From Pseudorhodobacter antarcticus (GTDB taxonomy: Bacteria; Pseudomonadota; Alphaproteobacteria; Rhodobacterales; Rhodobacteraceae): a stretch of 64,000 nt of DNA. The notes under the pieces are model-generated. The model worked only from the letters and a program-made list of their open reading frames with translations, did no database searches and was not told where the DNA came from. The stretch is from positions 1 to 64,000 of the forward strand of contig CAMAQR010000017.1 in the NCBI GenBank assembly GCA_945860375.1, written 5' to 3'. The position numbers and the translations under genes are program-made. This document shows positions 10,712 to 19,068 of this stretch, piece after piece (the first letter of the stretch is position 1; every line of letters begins with the position of its first letter).

Positions 10712-10733
10712 CCCGGCAATGCCGGGATTTTTC
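10712..10733 (+). terminator. Intrinsic terminator after ftsZ
   Basis: Stem CCCGGC (10712-10717), loop AAT, stem GCCGGG (10721-10726), then ATTTTTC. It closes the dcw transcription unit before lpxC. Confidence 0.88.
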
Positions 10734-10804
10734 ATTTGTATTCAATGGGTTGCGTGGGCGTATTTCTGTTACACTCCGTTACAAAGAGTGAGTTGAGAAT
10801 TTGT

Positions 10805-10817
10805 TAAGACAGTCTTA
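10805..10817. promoter_or_regulatory. 13-base palindrome upstream of lpxC
   Basis: TAAGAC-A-GTCTTA is a perfect dyad about 50 bases before the lpxC start. It could be an operator or a short hairpin in the leader; the sequence does not decide between them. Confidence 0.35.
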
Positions 10818-10867
10818 CCACCATCTCAGCGGACCCCTCTGTCTGCTTGTCTTGTACGGAGAGTTCG

Positions 10868-11788
10868 TTGCAACAATCGCTGAAAAACGCTGCTGTCTTT
10901 GAGGGTCTGGGCCTGCACTCTGGTGCGCCCGTCACCATGACTGTGCGCCCAGCTCTTGCCGATCACGGGATCTGGTTTCTGCGTGTTGATGTGACCGGCA
11001 CCGATGCGCGGGTTCCCGCCCGTTGGGACGCAGTTGTGCCGTCAAAGCTGTGCACCTTGGTGGCCAATGCTGCTGGCACATCCGTTTCCACGATTGAGCA
11101 TGTGATGGCCGCATTGGCTGGCTGTGCCATTCAAAACGCGGTTATTGAAATTGACGGGCCGGAAGTGCCGATCCTTGACGGTTCGGCCGCGCCTTTTGTC
11201 GATGGCTTTCTGTCGGCAGGCATTGTCGAACTGGACGTGCCCGTGCGCGCCATCCGTGTGCTTCGGGCGGTTGAAGTGCGCGAAGGCAATGCGGTGGCAC
11301 GGCTGGAGCCGTCCGACATGCTGGAAATCGATTTCCGCATCGACTTTGCCGAGGCTGCAATCGGACAGCAGTCTAAAAAGCTGAACATGGCCAACGGGGC
11401 CTTTGTGCGCGAATTGTCCGACAGCCGCACCTTCTGCCGCAATTCGGATGTGATCGCCATGCGCGCCCGTGGCCTTGCTTTGGGTGGCACGTTGGAAAAT
11501 GCTGTGGTGTTTGAGGGCGATCAGGTTTTGTCGCCGGGCGGTTTGCGCCATTCGGATGAACCCGTGCGCCACAAGATGTTGGATGCTTTGGGCGACCTCG
11601 CCTTGGCGGGTGCACCGATCCTTGGCCGCTACACCGGAGTGCGCGCCGGACACGCCCTGACCAACCGTCTTTTGCGCAAGCTTTTTGCCACGCCTAGCGC
11701 GTGGATGGAGCAGAATTGCGAAGGTCTTGCCGGCGGAAAGCTGCCCGGAGTGGGCGTGCATCGTGGCGATCTTCCCGCACGGGCCTGA
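10868..11788 (+). CDS. lpxC: LpxC, UDP-3-O-acyl-N-acetylglucosamine deacetylase
   Basis: A 306-residue zinc deacetylase that commits UDP-GlcNAc derivatives to lipid A synthesis. The zinc ligands appear in TIEHVMAAL (about residue 79), in HKMLDALGDL (His and Asp near 236-240) and in the HALTNRLLRKL segment near 263. I chose the TTG at 10868 because GGAG lies seven bases upstream and the product then begins MQQSLKN, as in relatives. A second in-frame TTG at 10847 has no such site. Rare-start use may keep expression low. Confidence 0.93.
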   Translation: MQQSLKNAAVFEGLGLHSGAPVTMTVRPALADHGIWFLRVDVTGTDARVPARWDAVVPSKLCTLVANAAGTSVSTIEHVMAALAGCAIQNAVIEIDGPEVPILDGSAAPFVDGFLSAGIVELDVPVRAIRVLRAVEVREGNAVARLEPSDMLEIDFRIDFAEAAIGQQSKKLNMANGAFVRELSDSRTFCRNSDVIAMRARGLALGGTLENAVVFEGDQVLSPGGLRHSDEPVRHKMLDALGDLALAGAPILGRYTGVRAGHALTNRLLRKLFATPSAWMEQNCEGLAGGKLPGVGVHRGDLPARA

Positions 11789-11910
11789 AACCTTGCTTCC
11801 AAGGGTGAAAGCCGTTTTGCGCCCCGGAATTTTCTGTGCTACGAGAGGCCAAAGGCGGCGAACAAAGCCCCCGTTTGGGGCGTCGGCGCGGCATATGGGG
11901 TAGGCGGCAG

Positions 11911-12768
11911 ATGGCAGGCGGACAGACAGGCAAAACGCTGCGGGCGGGCAAAGCCCTATGCTTGGTCCTCGTTCTGGCCACTTTGGCGGCTTGCGGGGGC
12001 AAAGAAGACACCAGCGCCTCGCTTGAAAACTACACCGCCGAGGAAATCTACAAGCGTGGCGAAGTGATTCTGGAAGCCAAAGGCAAACCAGAAGATGCGC
12101 TGGCTTATTTTCAGGAAGTAGAACGCCTGTACCCCTATTCCGAATGGGCCAAGCGCGCGTTGATCATGCAGGCCTTTTCGCTGCATCAGTCCAAGGAATA
12201 CGAAGAGGCGCGCGCCGCCGCACAACGTTTCCTTGATTTCTATCCCGGTGACGAAGATGCGGCCTATGCCAGCTATTTGTTGGCGCTGTCCTATTACGAT
12301 CAGATCGACGAAGTCGGTCGCGATCAGGGTCTGACTTTTCAGGCGTTGCAGGCCCTGCGCGTCGTGATTGAGACCTATCCTGACACCGAATATGGCAAGT
12401 CGGCGATCCTGAAATTCGATCTGGCCTTCGACCATCTGGCGGCCAAGGAAATGGAAATCGGGCGCTATTACTTGAAGCGTGGCAATTACACCGCCGCCAT
12501 CAACCGCTTCCGTGTTGTGGTACAGGATTTCCAGACCACCACCCACACCGCCGAGGCGCTGCACCGTTTGGTCGAATCCTATCTGGCACTGGGCCTGACC
12601 GACGAGGCGCAGACCGCAGGTGCGATTCTTGGCTTCAACTATCAGTCCAGCCCGTTCTATGAAGACAGCTTCAAGCTGCTCAAGGATCGGGGCCTCGAAC
12701 CGAAGGCCAAGGGCAACAGTTGGCTGGCCAAGGCATATCGGCAAATGATCAAGGGCGAGTGGCTGTGA
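11911..12768 (+). CDS. bamD: BamD, outer-membrane protein assembly lipoprotein
   Basis: A 285-residue lipoprotein of the beta-barrel assembly machine at the inner leaflet of the outer membrane. A lipoprotein signal ends in LAAC with Cys28, followed by tetratricopeptide-like helical repeats (for example the segments around YKRGEVILEAKGKPEDAL and FLDFYPGDEDAAYA). The start at 11911 gives a proper signal peptide; the frame is open further upstream without a good start. The order lpxC-bamD-recN is conserved in alphaproteobacteria. Confidence 0.92.
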   Translation: MAGGQTGKTLRAGKALCLVLVLATLAACGGKEDTSASLENYTAEEIYKRGEVILEAKGKPEDALAYFQEVERLYPYSEWAKRALIMQAFSLHQSKEYEEARAAAQRFLDFYPGDEDAAYASYLLALSYYDQIDEVGRDQGLTFQALQALRVVIETYPDTEYGKSAILKFDLAFDHLAAKEMEIGRYYLKRGNYTAAINRFRVVVQDFQTTTHTAEALHRLVESYLALGLTDEAQTAGAILGFNYQSSPFYEDSFKLLKDRGLEPKAKGNSWLAKAYRQMIKGEWL

Positions 12769-12792
12769 TCTTTTGGGCTTTTGGGCTGGGTC

Positions 12793-14433
12793 ATGCTTCG
12801 CAGTCTTGATATTCGCGATGTGCTGATCATCGACCGTCTGACACTGGAATTCAGATCTGGGCTGAACGTGTTGACGGGCGAGACGGGGGCGGGGAAATCC
12901 ATTCTGTTGGACGCTTTGGGATTTGTGCTGGGCTGGCGCGGTCGTGCTGAACTGGTGCGCGCCGGGGCGACGCAGGGCGAAGTGGTGGCGGAATTTGATT
13001 TGCCGCCGGGTCACGCCGCGCGCGGTGTGTTGCAAGAGGCGGGGTTTGAGGCCGGGGATGAGCTGATCCTGCGCCGGGTGAACTCTGCCGATGGCCGCAA
13101 GCAGGCTTGGGTCAATGATCGCCGGGTGTCGGGTGAGGTGTTGCGCGATCTGTCCGACACTTTGGTGGAACTGCACGGCCAGCATGACGATCGTGGCCTT
13201 TTGAACCCGCGCGGGCATCGGGCCTTGTTGGACCAATTCGCCAGTGTCGATCTGTCGGGCGTGCGCAGCGCGTGGCGGGCGCGGGCGCAATCGCGCGACG
13301 CGCTGGCGCAGGCCCGCGCTGTGCTGGACCGCGCGCAGGTTGAAGAAGATTTTTTGCGCCATGCCGTGGCCGAGTTGGACAAGCTGAACCCCTTGCCCGG
13401 CGAAGAGGCGACCTTGGACGCCCGCCGTCGCGCCATGCAAGGCGCCGAACGCATCCGCGCTGACATCCTGCGCGCGAACACGGCCTTGTCCGCGACTGGT
13501 GCCGAGGGTCCGTTGCGCGACGCCCTGCGCTGGCTGGAAGGTGCATCTGACCGCGCCGATGGCCGTCTGGACGCCGCCATGGCGGCCTTGGGCCGGGCGC
13601 TGATCGAACTTGGCGACGCGCAATCCGGGGTCGAGGACTGCCTGCGTCAGCTGGACTTCAACCCAAGTGAGTTGGAGGCGCTGGAGGAGCGGCTGTTTGC
13701 GATCCGTGCTCTGGCCCGCAAGCATAACGTTCAGCCCGATGATCTGGGCGGTTTTGCCGATCAGTTGCGGGCCCGTCTGGCCGCGATTGACGGTGGTGCG
13801 GCGGGCATTGCCAAGCTGGAGCGTTCAGTGGCCGAGGCAGAGTTGGCCTATGTGCGGGAATCTGGGGCGCTGACCACGCAGCGCAGCGCCTCTGCCACCC
13901 GTCTGGATGCGGCGATGGCGGCGGAACTTGCGCCGCTGAAGATGGAACGCGCGGTGTTCACCACCGAACTGTCGCGGGCGGAACCGGGGATGGACGGCGT
14001 CGATGCGGTGCAATTCACCGTGGCCACCAACCCCGGCGCACCGTCTGGGGCGCTGAACAAGATCGCCTCGGGCGGTGAGTTGTCACGGTTCCTGCTGGCG
14101 CTGAAGGTGTGCCTGACAGGCGATACCCCCGGCCTGACCCTGATCTTCGACGAGATTGACCGCGGCGTTGGCGGTGCAACTGCCGATGCCGTTGGCCGTC
14201 GGTTGCAGGCTTTGGCGGCTGGGGCTCAGGTGCTGGTTGTCACCCACAGCCCGCAAGTGGCGGCGCGCGGCGGCCATCACTGGCGCGTGGAAAAGCGGGT
14301 GCAAGATGGGCAGACCCTGTCCACGGTGACGGCCCTGTCCGCGCCCGAACGGGTGGAGGAAATCGCGCGGATGCTGGCAGGCGATAGCGTGACAGAGGCG
14401 GCAAGGGAAGCCGCGCGGGCATTGCTGGGCTAA
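12793..14433 (+). CDS. recN: RecN, SMC-like DNA repair ATPase
   Basis: A 546-residue SMC-family protein that helps double-strand-break repair. Walker A GETGAGKS lies near residues 29-36. A central coiled coil rich in Ala, Arg and Glu runs from about 170 to 370. The ABC signature region ASGGELSRFLLALK and Walker B LIFDEIDRGVGG are in the C-terminal third. The ATG at 12793 was preferred to a TTG four codons earlier because MLRSLDIRDVL is the family N-terminus. Confidence 0.94.
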   Translation: MLRSLDIRDVLIIDRLTLEFRSGLNVLTGETGAGKSILLDALGFVLGWRGRAELVRAGATQGEVVAEFDLPPGHAARGVLQEAGFEAGDELILRRVNSADGRKQAWVNDRRVSGEVLRDLSDTLVELHGQHDDRGLLNPRGHRALLDQFASVDLSGVRSAWRARAQSRDALAQARAVLDRAQVEEDFLRHAVAELDKLNPLPGEEATLDARRRAMQGAERIRADILRANTALSATGAEGPLRDALRWLEGASDRADGRLDAAMAALGRALIELGDAQSGVEDCLRQLDFNPSELEALEERLFAIRALARKHNVQPDDLGGFADQLRARLAAIDGGAAGIAKLERSVAEAELAYVRESGALTTQRSASATRLDAAMAAELAPLKMERAVFTTELSRAEPGMDGVDAVQFTVATNPGAPSGALNKIASGGELSRFLLALKVCLTGDTPGLTLIFDEIDRGVGGATADAVGRRLQALAAGAQVLVVTHSPQVAARGGHHWRVEKRVQDGQTLSTVTALSAPERVEEIARMLAGDSVTEAAREAARALLG

Positions 14434-14438
14434 GGCGT

Positions 14439-14807
14439 TCAGAGGGGCAGCGCCGTAAAGGTCAGGCTGACCGCCAGATCGTTCACCAAGACCGCCACCA
14501 ACATTGCAGCCAGACGCGGCAACTCTGCCCCCGTTTCATCCACCGCGCCCATCACCACAAATCGCTGTCGTACAAGCGTACAGCCTTGCCCCAACGGCAG
14601 CACCGAGCCCTTGCCTGTCACCAACCGCGCCCTTGCGCAAAGCCCGGCGGCATCGGCGGCAAAGGCGTTGCGGGTGGCTGCATGTCCCTCGGCCCAAGCA
14701 CCAGACAGGGTCAGCACACTGCCTTGCGGCGCGATCAAGGCCACCAGACCTTCAACATCCTGGGTGCCAAAACAGGCGGAAAAGCTGCGGGCGAAATCGA
14801 CGCTCAT
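14439..14807 (-). CDS. NTF2/SnoaL-like small protein
   Basis: A 122-residue soluble protein that starts MSVDFARSF and reads like the NTF2/SnoaL cone fold: an N-terminal helix with a DVEGLVALIAP turn, then alternating strands. Such proteins are used as small enzymes or as ligand-binding or stabilising partners. It overlaps the stop of the FAD-linked oxidase by four bases (ATGA), so the two are probably translated together; it may serve that enzyme's pathway. Family assignment rests on pattern only. Confidence 0.65.
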   Translation of the reverse strand: MSVDFARSFSACFGTQDVEGLVALIAPQGSVLTLSGAWAEGHAATRNAFAADAAGLCARARLVTGKGSVLPLGQGCTLVRQRFVVMGAVDETGAELPRLAAMLVAVLVNDLAVSLTFTALPL

Positions 14808-16177
14808 TTCTGCGGCACCAGTTTGCCGGGGTTCATCAGGTTGTGCGGGTCCAGCGCCCATTTGATCTGCCCCATCACGTTCCAAGCCGGGCCATGTTCC
14901 GCCCCCATCAAAGACAACTTGCCGGTGCCCACGCCGTGCTCGCCCGTGATCGTCCCCCCCAAGGCCAAAGCGCGTTCGGCCATGCGGGTCGCAAGGCGCT
15001 GCGCCACAGCGTGTTCGGTCGGATCATCGGGCATGATCAACAGGATAGCGTGAAAGTTGCCGTCTCCGACATGACCCAATATCGGCCCCGGAATCGGCGA
15101 CGCGGCAATGTCGGCTTGTGTTTGCTCAATGGCCCGGGCCAACGCAGAAATCGGCACGCAAACGTCAGTGACAATCGCCATCGCCCCCGGACGCGTCGCC
15201 AAAATCGCCGGATAGGCAGAATGACGCATCCGCCAAAGCCGAGTGCGATCCTCTTGCGCGCGCGCCCACTCAAAGCCCCGGCTGCCAAATTCCCGCGCAA
15301 TCGCGCCAAAGCGTTCGGCCTGTTCGGCCACCCCGGCCGGGGAGCCGTGAAATTCGACCAGCAACTGCGGCGCAATCGGCATTGTGGTGCCGGAATAGGC
15401 ATTGCAGGCGGCCACGGTCGCCTCGTCCAGAAACTCGATCCGTGCCATCGGAATGCCGGTCTGGATGGTGGCAATCACGCAGTTGACCGCATCGCCAATG
15501 GTCGGAAAAGCGCAGGTCGCCGATGACACCGCTTCGGGTTGACCGTGCAGCCGCAGGGTCAGTTCGGTCATCAGGCCCAGCGTGCCCTCTGATCCGACCA
15601 TAAGCGCTGTCAGATCGTAGCCAGCAGAAGATTTTGGTGCGGACGACCCGGTGCGGATCACGCGCCCCCCGGCCAAAACCACCTCCAGCCCCAAAACATT
15701 ATCGCGCATGGTGCCATAGCGCACCGCCGTGGTGCCACTGGCGCGCGTGGCCGCCATGCCGCCAAGAGTGGCGTTTGCGCCGGGATCAACCGGGAAAAAC
15801 AGGCCGGTGTCGCGCAGTTCCTCATTCAACCGCTCACGCGTAATGCCGGGCTGAATGACGGCCAGCATGTCCTGAGGGTAGACCGCCAACACCTTGTTCA
15901 TCAGCCGAAAATCGACGGTGACGCCACCTTGTACCGCCAAAGCGTGCCCCTCCAGCGAAGTGCCAGCGCCCCAGCCGATGATCGGGACGGCGTGGCGCGC
16001 GCAAATGGTGGCGATGCGGGCCACTTCGGCGCTGTCTTGGGGGAAAGCAACGGCATCAGGCGCGCGGGCGTGGATATGGGTTTCGCTTTGGCTGTGTTGG
16101 GCCAGGATCGGCGCGGCCGTGGACAACCGCTCGCCAAGCAGATCGTGCAGATCGGTCAGTGCTTTGGATAATGCCAT
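14804..16177 (-). CDS. FAD-linked oxidase of the GlcD/D-lactate dehydrogenase family
   Basis: A 457-residue flavoprotein. The PCMH FAD-binding domain shows the loop PIIGWGAGTSLEGH near residues 65-78 and the ATLGGMAAT stretch, and the C-terminal FAD-oxidase domain ends with GTITGEHGVGTGK and DPHNLMNPGKLVP, the hallmark of GlcD and D-lactate dehydrogenase (cytochrome) enzymes. It likely oxidises a 2-hydroxy acid such as D-lactate; no GlcE/GlcF partners are nearby, which argues against a glycolate oxidase complex. The start at MALSKAL was chosen; an in-frame ATG 13 codons upstream (16216) is possible. Confidence 0.85.
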   Translation of the reverse strand: MALSKALTDLHDLLGERLSTAAPILAQHSQSETHIHARAPDAVAFPQDSAEVARIATICARHAVPIIGWGAGTSLEGHALAVQGGVTVDFRLMNKVLAVYPQDMLAVIQPGITRERLNEELRDTGLFFPVDPGANATLGGMAATRASGTTAVRYGTMRDNVLGLEVVLAGGRVIRTGSSAPKSSAGYDLTALMVGSEGTLGLMTELTLRLHGQPEAVSSATCAFPTIGDAVNCVIATIQTGIPMARIEFLDEATVAACNAYSGTTMPIAPQLLVEFHGSPAGVAEQAERFGAIAREFGSRGFEWARAQEDRTRLWRMRHSAYPAILATRPGAMAIVTDVCVPISALARAIEQTQADIAASPIPGPILGHVGDGNFHAILLIMPDDPTEHAVAQRLATRMAERALALGGTITGEHGVGTGKLSLMGAEHGPAWNVMGQIKWALDPHNLMNPGKLVPQK

Positions 16178-16228
16178 GACGTCTTGGTAAGGCAGGATGG
16201 GTGGCTTGCCAACCACCTCGCAGAGGTT

Positions 16229-16873
16229 TCAAGCACGGGCGGCCTGCGCCATAAATCCTGCCAGATCGCCATAGCCGGTAAAGCGCCGCTCATAAGCAAG
16301 CCCAAGGCGGCGGGCACATTCCTCGGCCTTCGCGTCCAGTGTCGGATTGTCGGTTTGCGCCTGATAGACCAGTTTGGTGTAATTGCCAAAGTACATGTCG
16401 CGCAGCTGCGGGTGACGGTCCAGACCCATGGGTTTCCACACAAAAGCATCGAACTGACGCACCAGAAAATCGGTAAGATAAAAGGCGGTGAACTCTTCCG
16501 GGTGGGCTGCGAAGGCGTCATTACCTTCAAAAAACGAATAGCAATGGGGGCCTGCGATCATCTGAACGCCAAGTTCCTTGCACTTTTCGAACAAAAGCCC
16601 CCCGGTGCCACAATCGGCATAAAGGATGAAGATCGACCCGTAAGTGTGTTTATGATCCTCCACCGCCTGCGCCACGGCTGCGGTGATTTTGTCAGGCCAC
16701 AGATGGAGATTTGCGGGCAGGCATTGCAGGTCCATGTGGTCCCACCCGTTGAGACGCTTCAACGCCATCACCTCATGCGCCAAGGCACCGCAGGCGATCA
16801 GAAGAATGCGCCCCTGTTGCGCGGGCGGCAGGCCGGCTTCGGTCAGCGTGGTGTCATCGGGGATCAGCGCCAC
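16229..16873 (-). CDS. DUF1638 family protein
   Basis: A 214-residue protein starting at a GTG, with the DUF1638 pattern: LLIACGALAHEV near residues 24-35, the acidic/cysteine stretch YADCGTGG near 85-92, and AGPHCYSFFEG near 106-116. Conserved Cys and His residues could hold a metal or an Fe-S centre, but this is not established here. DUF1638 genes commonly sit beside corrinoid proteins and corrinoid methyltransferases, as in this window, so a role in supporting that chemistry is a fair inference. Its start overlaps the end of a 51-residue ORF by 10 bases. Confidence 0.82.
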   Translation of the reverse strand: MALIPDDTTLTEAGLPPAQQGRILLIACGALAHEVMALKRLNGWDHMDLQCLPANLHLWPDKITAAVAQAVEDHKHTYGSIFILYADCGTGGLLFEKCKELGVQMIAGPHCYSFFEGNDAFAAHPEEFTAFYLTDFLVRQFDAFVWKPMGLDRHPQLRDMYFGNYTKLVYQAQTDNPTLDAKAEECARRLGLAYERRFTGYGDLAGFMAQAARA

Positions 16874-17019
16874 GCCAAGCCCCGCACCAGCAGCGCCAGA
16901 ATGGGGGCGGCGATGGCGAGCCAGATCATGGGCATGCCGGCCATGAAGACCAAGGCGATGCTGGCCCCTGCGGCGGCAATGACGGTGGCGATCAATCCTA
17001 GGAACAACGGCAGTGGCAT
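16864..17019 (-). CDS. 51-residue membrane peptide
   Basis: An ATG at 17019 (minus strand) opens a 51-codon frame that begins MPLPLFLGLIATV and ends LLVRGLAWR. It is almost wholly hydrophobic, enough for two membrane helices (about residues 4-25 and 29-46) with a positively charged end. The stop overlaps the GTG start of the DUF1638 gene by 10 bases, which argues for genuine translation and coupling. I do not recognise a family. It lies just downstream of the terminator of the corrinoid gene. Confidence 0.6.
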   Translation of the reverse strand: MPLPLFLGLIATVIAAAGASIALVFMAGMPMIWLAIAAPILALLVRGLAWR

Positions 17020-17058
17020 GGTGCGCCTTTCGTGTCAGTTGACACCTAAGATGGTGTG

Positions 17059-17086
17059 AAAAAGGCCCCGGAACAAGTCCGGGGCC
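17059..17086 (-). terminator. Terminator after the corrinoid protein gene
   Basis: A perfect nine-base stem GGCCCCGGA/TCCGGGGCC (17064-17072 and 17078-17086) with a five-base loop; read on the minus strand it is followed by five Ts. It separates the corrinoid gene from the 51-residue ORF and DUF1638 gene downstream. Confidence 0.88.
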
Positions 17087-17107
17087 ATTTCACTGCGACG
17101 GTTTGGT

Positions 17108-17803
17108 TCAAGCGTTCAGATGGTTGTGCTTGCGAGCCACGAACTGCTTGGCGGTTTCGACGGCCACCGCGGCGTCACGGCAATAGGCATCCGCACCGAT
17201 GGCCTTGCTGAATTCTTCGTTCAACGGAGCGCCGCCGACCAGAACGATGTAATCGTCGCGCATGCCCTTTTCCTTCATCGTGTCGATCACGACTTTCATA
17301 TAGGGCATTGTGGTGGTCAGCAGGGCGGACATGCCAAGGATATCGGGCTTTTCCGACTCCAATGCCTCAAGGTATTTCTCAACCGAGTTGTTGATGCCCA
17401 GATCCTTTACTTCGAACCCAGCGCCTTCCATCATCATGCCGACAAGGTTCTTGCCGATGTCATGGATGTCGCCCTTGACGGTGCCGATCACCATTTTGCC
17501 CATGCGCGGGGCTCCGGTGGCAACCAAAAGCGGCTTGAGGATGAACATGCCGCCCTTCATCGCATTGGCGGCCAGCAACACTTCGGGCACGAAAAGGATG
17601 CCGTCGCGGAAGTCAGCGCCCACGATGGTCATGCCCGCGACCAAGGCTTTGGTCAGCGCGTCGTAAGGGGTCCAACCGCGGGCGATCAAGATATTGACGG
17701 CCTCTTCGATCTCTTCCTTCAGACCGTCGTAAAGGTCGTCGTGCATTTGCAGCACCAGCTCGTCGTCAGACAGTTCGGACAGGATGATTTCGTCGTCGGC
17801 CAT
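17108..17803 (-). CDS. Corrinoid (B12-binding) methyl-carrier protein
   Basis: A 231-residue protein with the two-part architecture of methyltransferase corrinoid proteins. An N-terminal helical cap (about residues 1-95, with GLKEEIEEAVNILI) precedes a Rossmann-like B12 domain carrying the cobalt-ligand motif DIHDIGKNLV near 117-126, and GMSALLTTTMPYMK near 163. The histidine of DIHDIGK is the lower axial ligand in this family (MtbC, MttC, and the MetH cobalamin module). It sits downstream of a homocysteine methyltransferase gene and upstream of a DUF1638 gene, which suggests a split methionine synthase module rather than methylamine use. Confidence 0.9.
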   Translation of the reverse strand: MADDEIILSELSDDELVLQMHDDLYDGLKEEIEEAVNILIARGWTPYDALTKALVAGMTIVGADFRDGILFVPEVLLAANAMKGGMFILKPLLVATGAPRMGKMVIGTVKGDIHDIGKNLVGMMMEGAGFEVKDLGINNSVEKYLEALESEKPDILGMSALLTTTMPYMKVVIDTMKEKGMRDDYIVLVGGAPLNEEFSKAIGADAYCRDAAVAVETAKQFVARKHNHLNA

Positions 17804-18035
17804 GTTGGGCGCTCCTTGGGCAATTGTGCTTGCATGGGCCTAAAGGCCGCAGGGCACTTTTCGAATTGCGACATGCGCCGGATTAAAGCCGACTTCAAGA
17901 GCCGCGAACAGGAGAAAATGATTTTGCTCGTTCTTGAAATGTTCAGGTTACAGGCGATGGATCATGAAAATTCTACCGTCCTGCCGGGCATGTGGGCGCG
18001 TTGTCGGGCGGCACCAGAAAACGCAGCGGGCCGGA

Positions 18036-19046
18036 TCAGCCCCGCCGGCCGCGCCGTTCGCGTTTGGGATCGCCCGACGTGTCGCCGGTGCCGTCTGAGG
18101 CCGAGGAAAAGGCGCCCAGTTTGCCACTGATGGTGTCCAACGATGGCGAGGGGCCTTTGGGAGTGTTTTCCAAAGCGCGGCGCATCGATTTCAGATGTTC
18201 CGGCATGGTGCCGCAGCAACCGCCGATGATCCGCGCCCCGGCATCGCGGGCCAGCAGCGCGTATTCGGCCATCAATTCGGGCGTGCCGTCATAGTGGATG
18301 TGGCCGTCGTGATACTTCGGGATGCCCGCATTGCCCTTGGCGATCAGCGGGCGCGACCCGCCCATGGCCGCAAAGCCCAGCAAGGTGCGCATCAGATCCG
18401 AAGCGCCAACGCCGCAATTGGCTCCAAAAGCGATCGGCGGATTGGCCAGCTTTTCCACCATTTCGACCATGGCAGAAGAGGTGACGCCCATCATCGTGCG
18501 TCCGGCGGTGTCGAAACTCATGGTGCCGCACCACGGCATGCCTGCCAAAGCGGCAGCTTCGGCGGCAGCTTTGTATTCATCGGGGGAAGACATGGTTTCC
18601 ACCCAAAGCACATCCGCGCCGCCCTCTTTCAGGCCCTCGGCCTGTTCGTGGAACATTTCCACGGCGGCAGAATGGGTCAGCGTGCCCATCGGCACAAAGA
18701 TATCCCCGGTCGGCCCGACCGAACCCGCCACAATGACGGTGCGGCCAGAGGCGTCCGCGATCTCACGGCCCAGACTGGCACCGATGCGGTTCAATTCGCG
18801 GACACGGCCTTGAGCGTCGTGCAGTTTGAGCCGGCTGGCGTTGCCGCCAAAGGTGTTGGTCAGGAAGATATCCGATCCCGCGTTGACAGCATTGCGATAA
18901 AGGGTGCGGATGTTGTCGGGCTGATCGACGTTCCAGAATTCTGGCGGCTCACCCGAGGACAGGCCCATGTTGAACAGGTTGGTGCCGGTGGCACCGTCGG
19001 CCATCAGCCAATCACGGCTGGCAAGCAGTTTTGAAAGCGCGTCCAT
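18036..19046 (-). CDS. Homocysteine S-methyltransferase (BHMT/MetH N-terminal type)
   Basis: A 336-residue zinc enzyme of the Pfam S-methyl_trans family. The zinc ligands are visible as GANCGVG (about residue 208) and the pair in GGCCGTMPEH (about 274-275), and the N-terminus shows MADGATGTNL. It transfers a methyl group to homocysteine, the donor being betaine or a methyl-corrinoid. The neighbouring corrinoid protein makes the second more likely here. The C-terminus carries an extra roughly 40-residue Gly/Ser/Arg-rich tail ending in a run of arginines. The start at 19046 (MDALSKLL) was chosen; the frame upstream overlaps the mprF-like gene. Confidence 0.88.
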   Translation of the reverse strand: MDALSKLLASRDWLMADGATGTNLFNMGLSSGEPPEFWNVDQPDNIRTLYRNAVNAGSDIFLTNTFGGNASRLKLHDAQGRVRELNRIGASLGREIADASGRTVIVAGSVGPTGDIFVPMGTLTHSAAVEMFHEQAEGLKEGGADVLWVETMSSPDEYKAAAEAAALAGMPWCGTMSFDTAGRTMMGVTSSAMVEMVEKLANPPIAFGANCGVGASDLMRTLLGFAAMGGSRPLIAKGNAGIPKYHDGHIHYDGTPELMAEYALLARDAGARIIGGCCGTMPEHLKSMRRALENTPKGPSPSLDTISGKLGAFSSASDGTGDTSGDPKRERRGRRG

Positions 19047-19068
19047 GGTATCCTCGGGTCGAACAATA

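Noticed and set aside
11956..13725. 589-codon antisense ORF opposite bamD and recN
   Set aside because: Shadow frame; both sense genes are well supported by motifs.
17804..18035. Possible small gene between the corrinoid and methyltransferase genes
   Set aside because: Only short frames without a start context; treated as leader or intergenic DNA.
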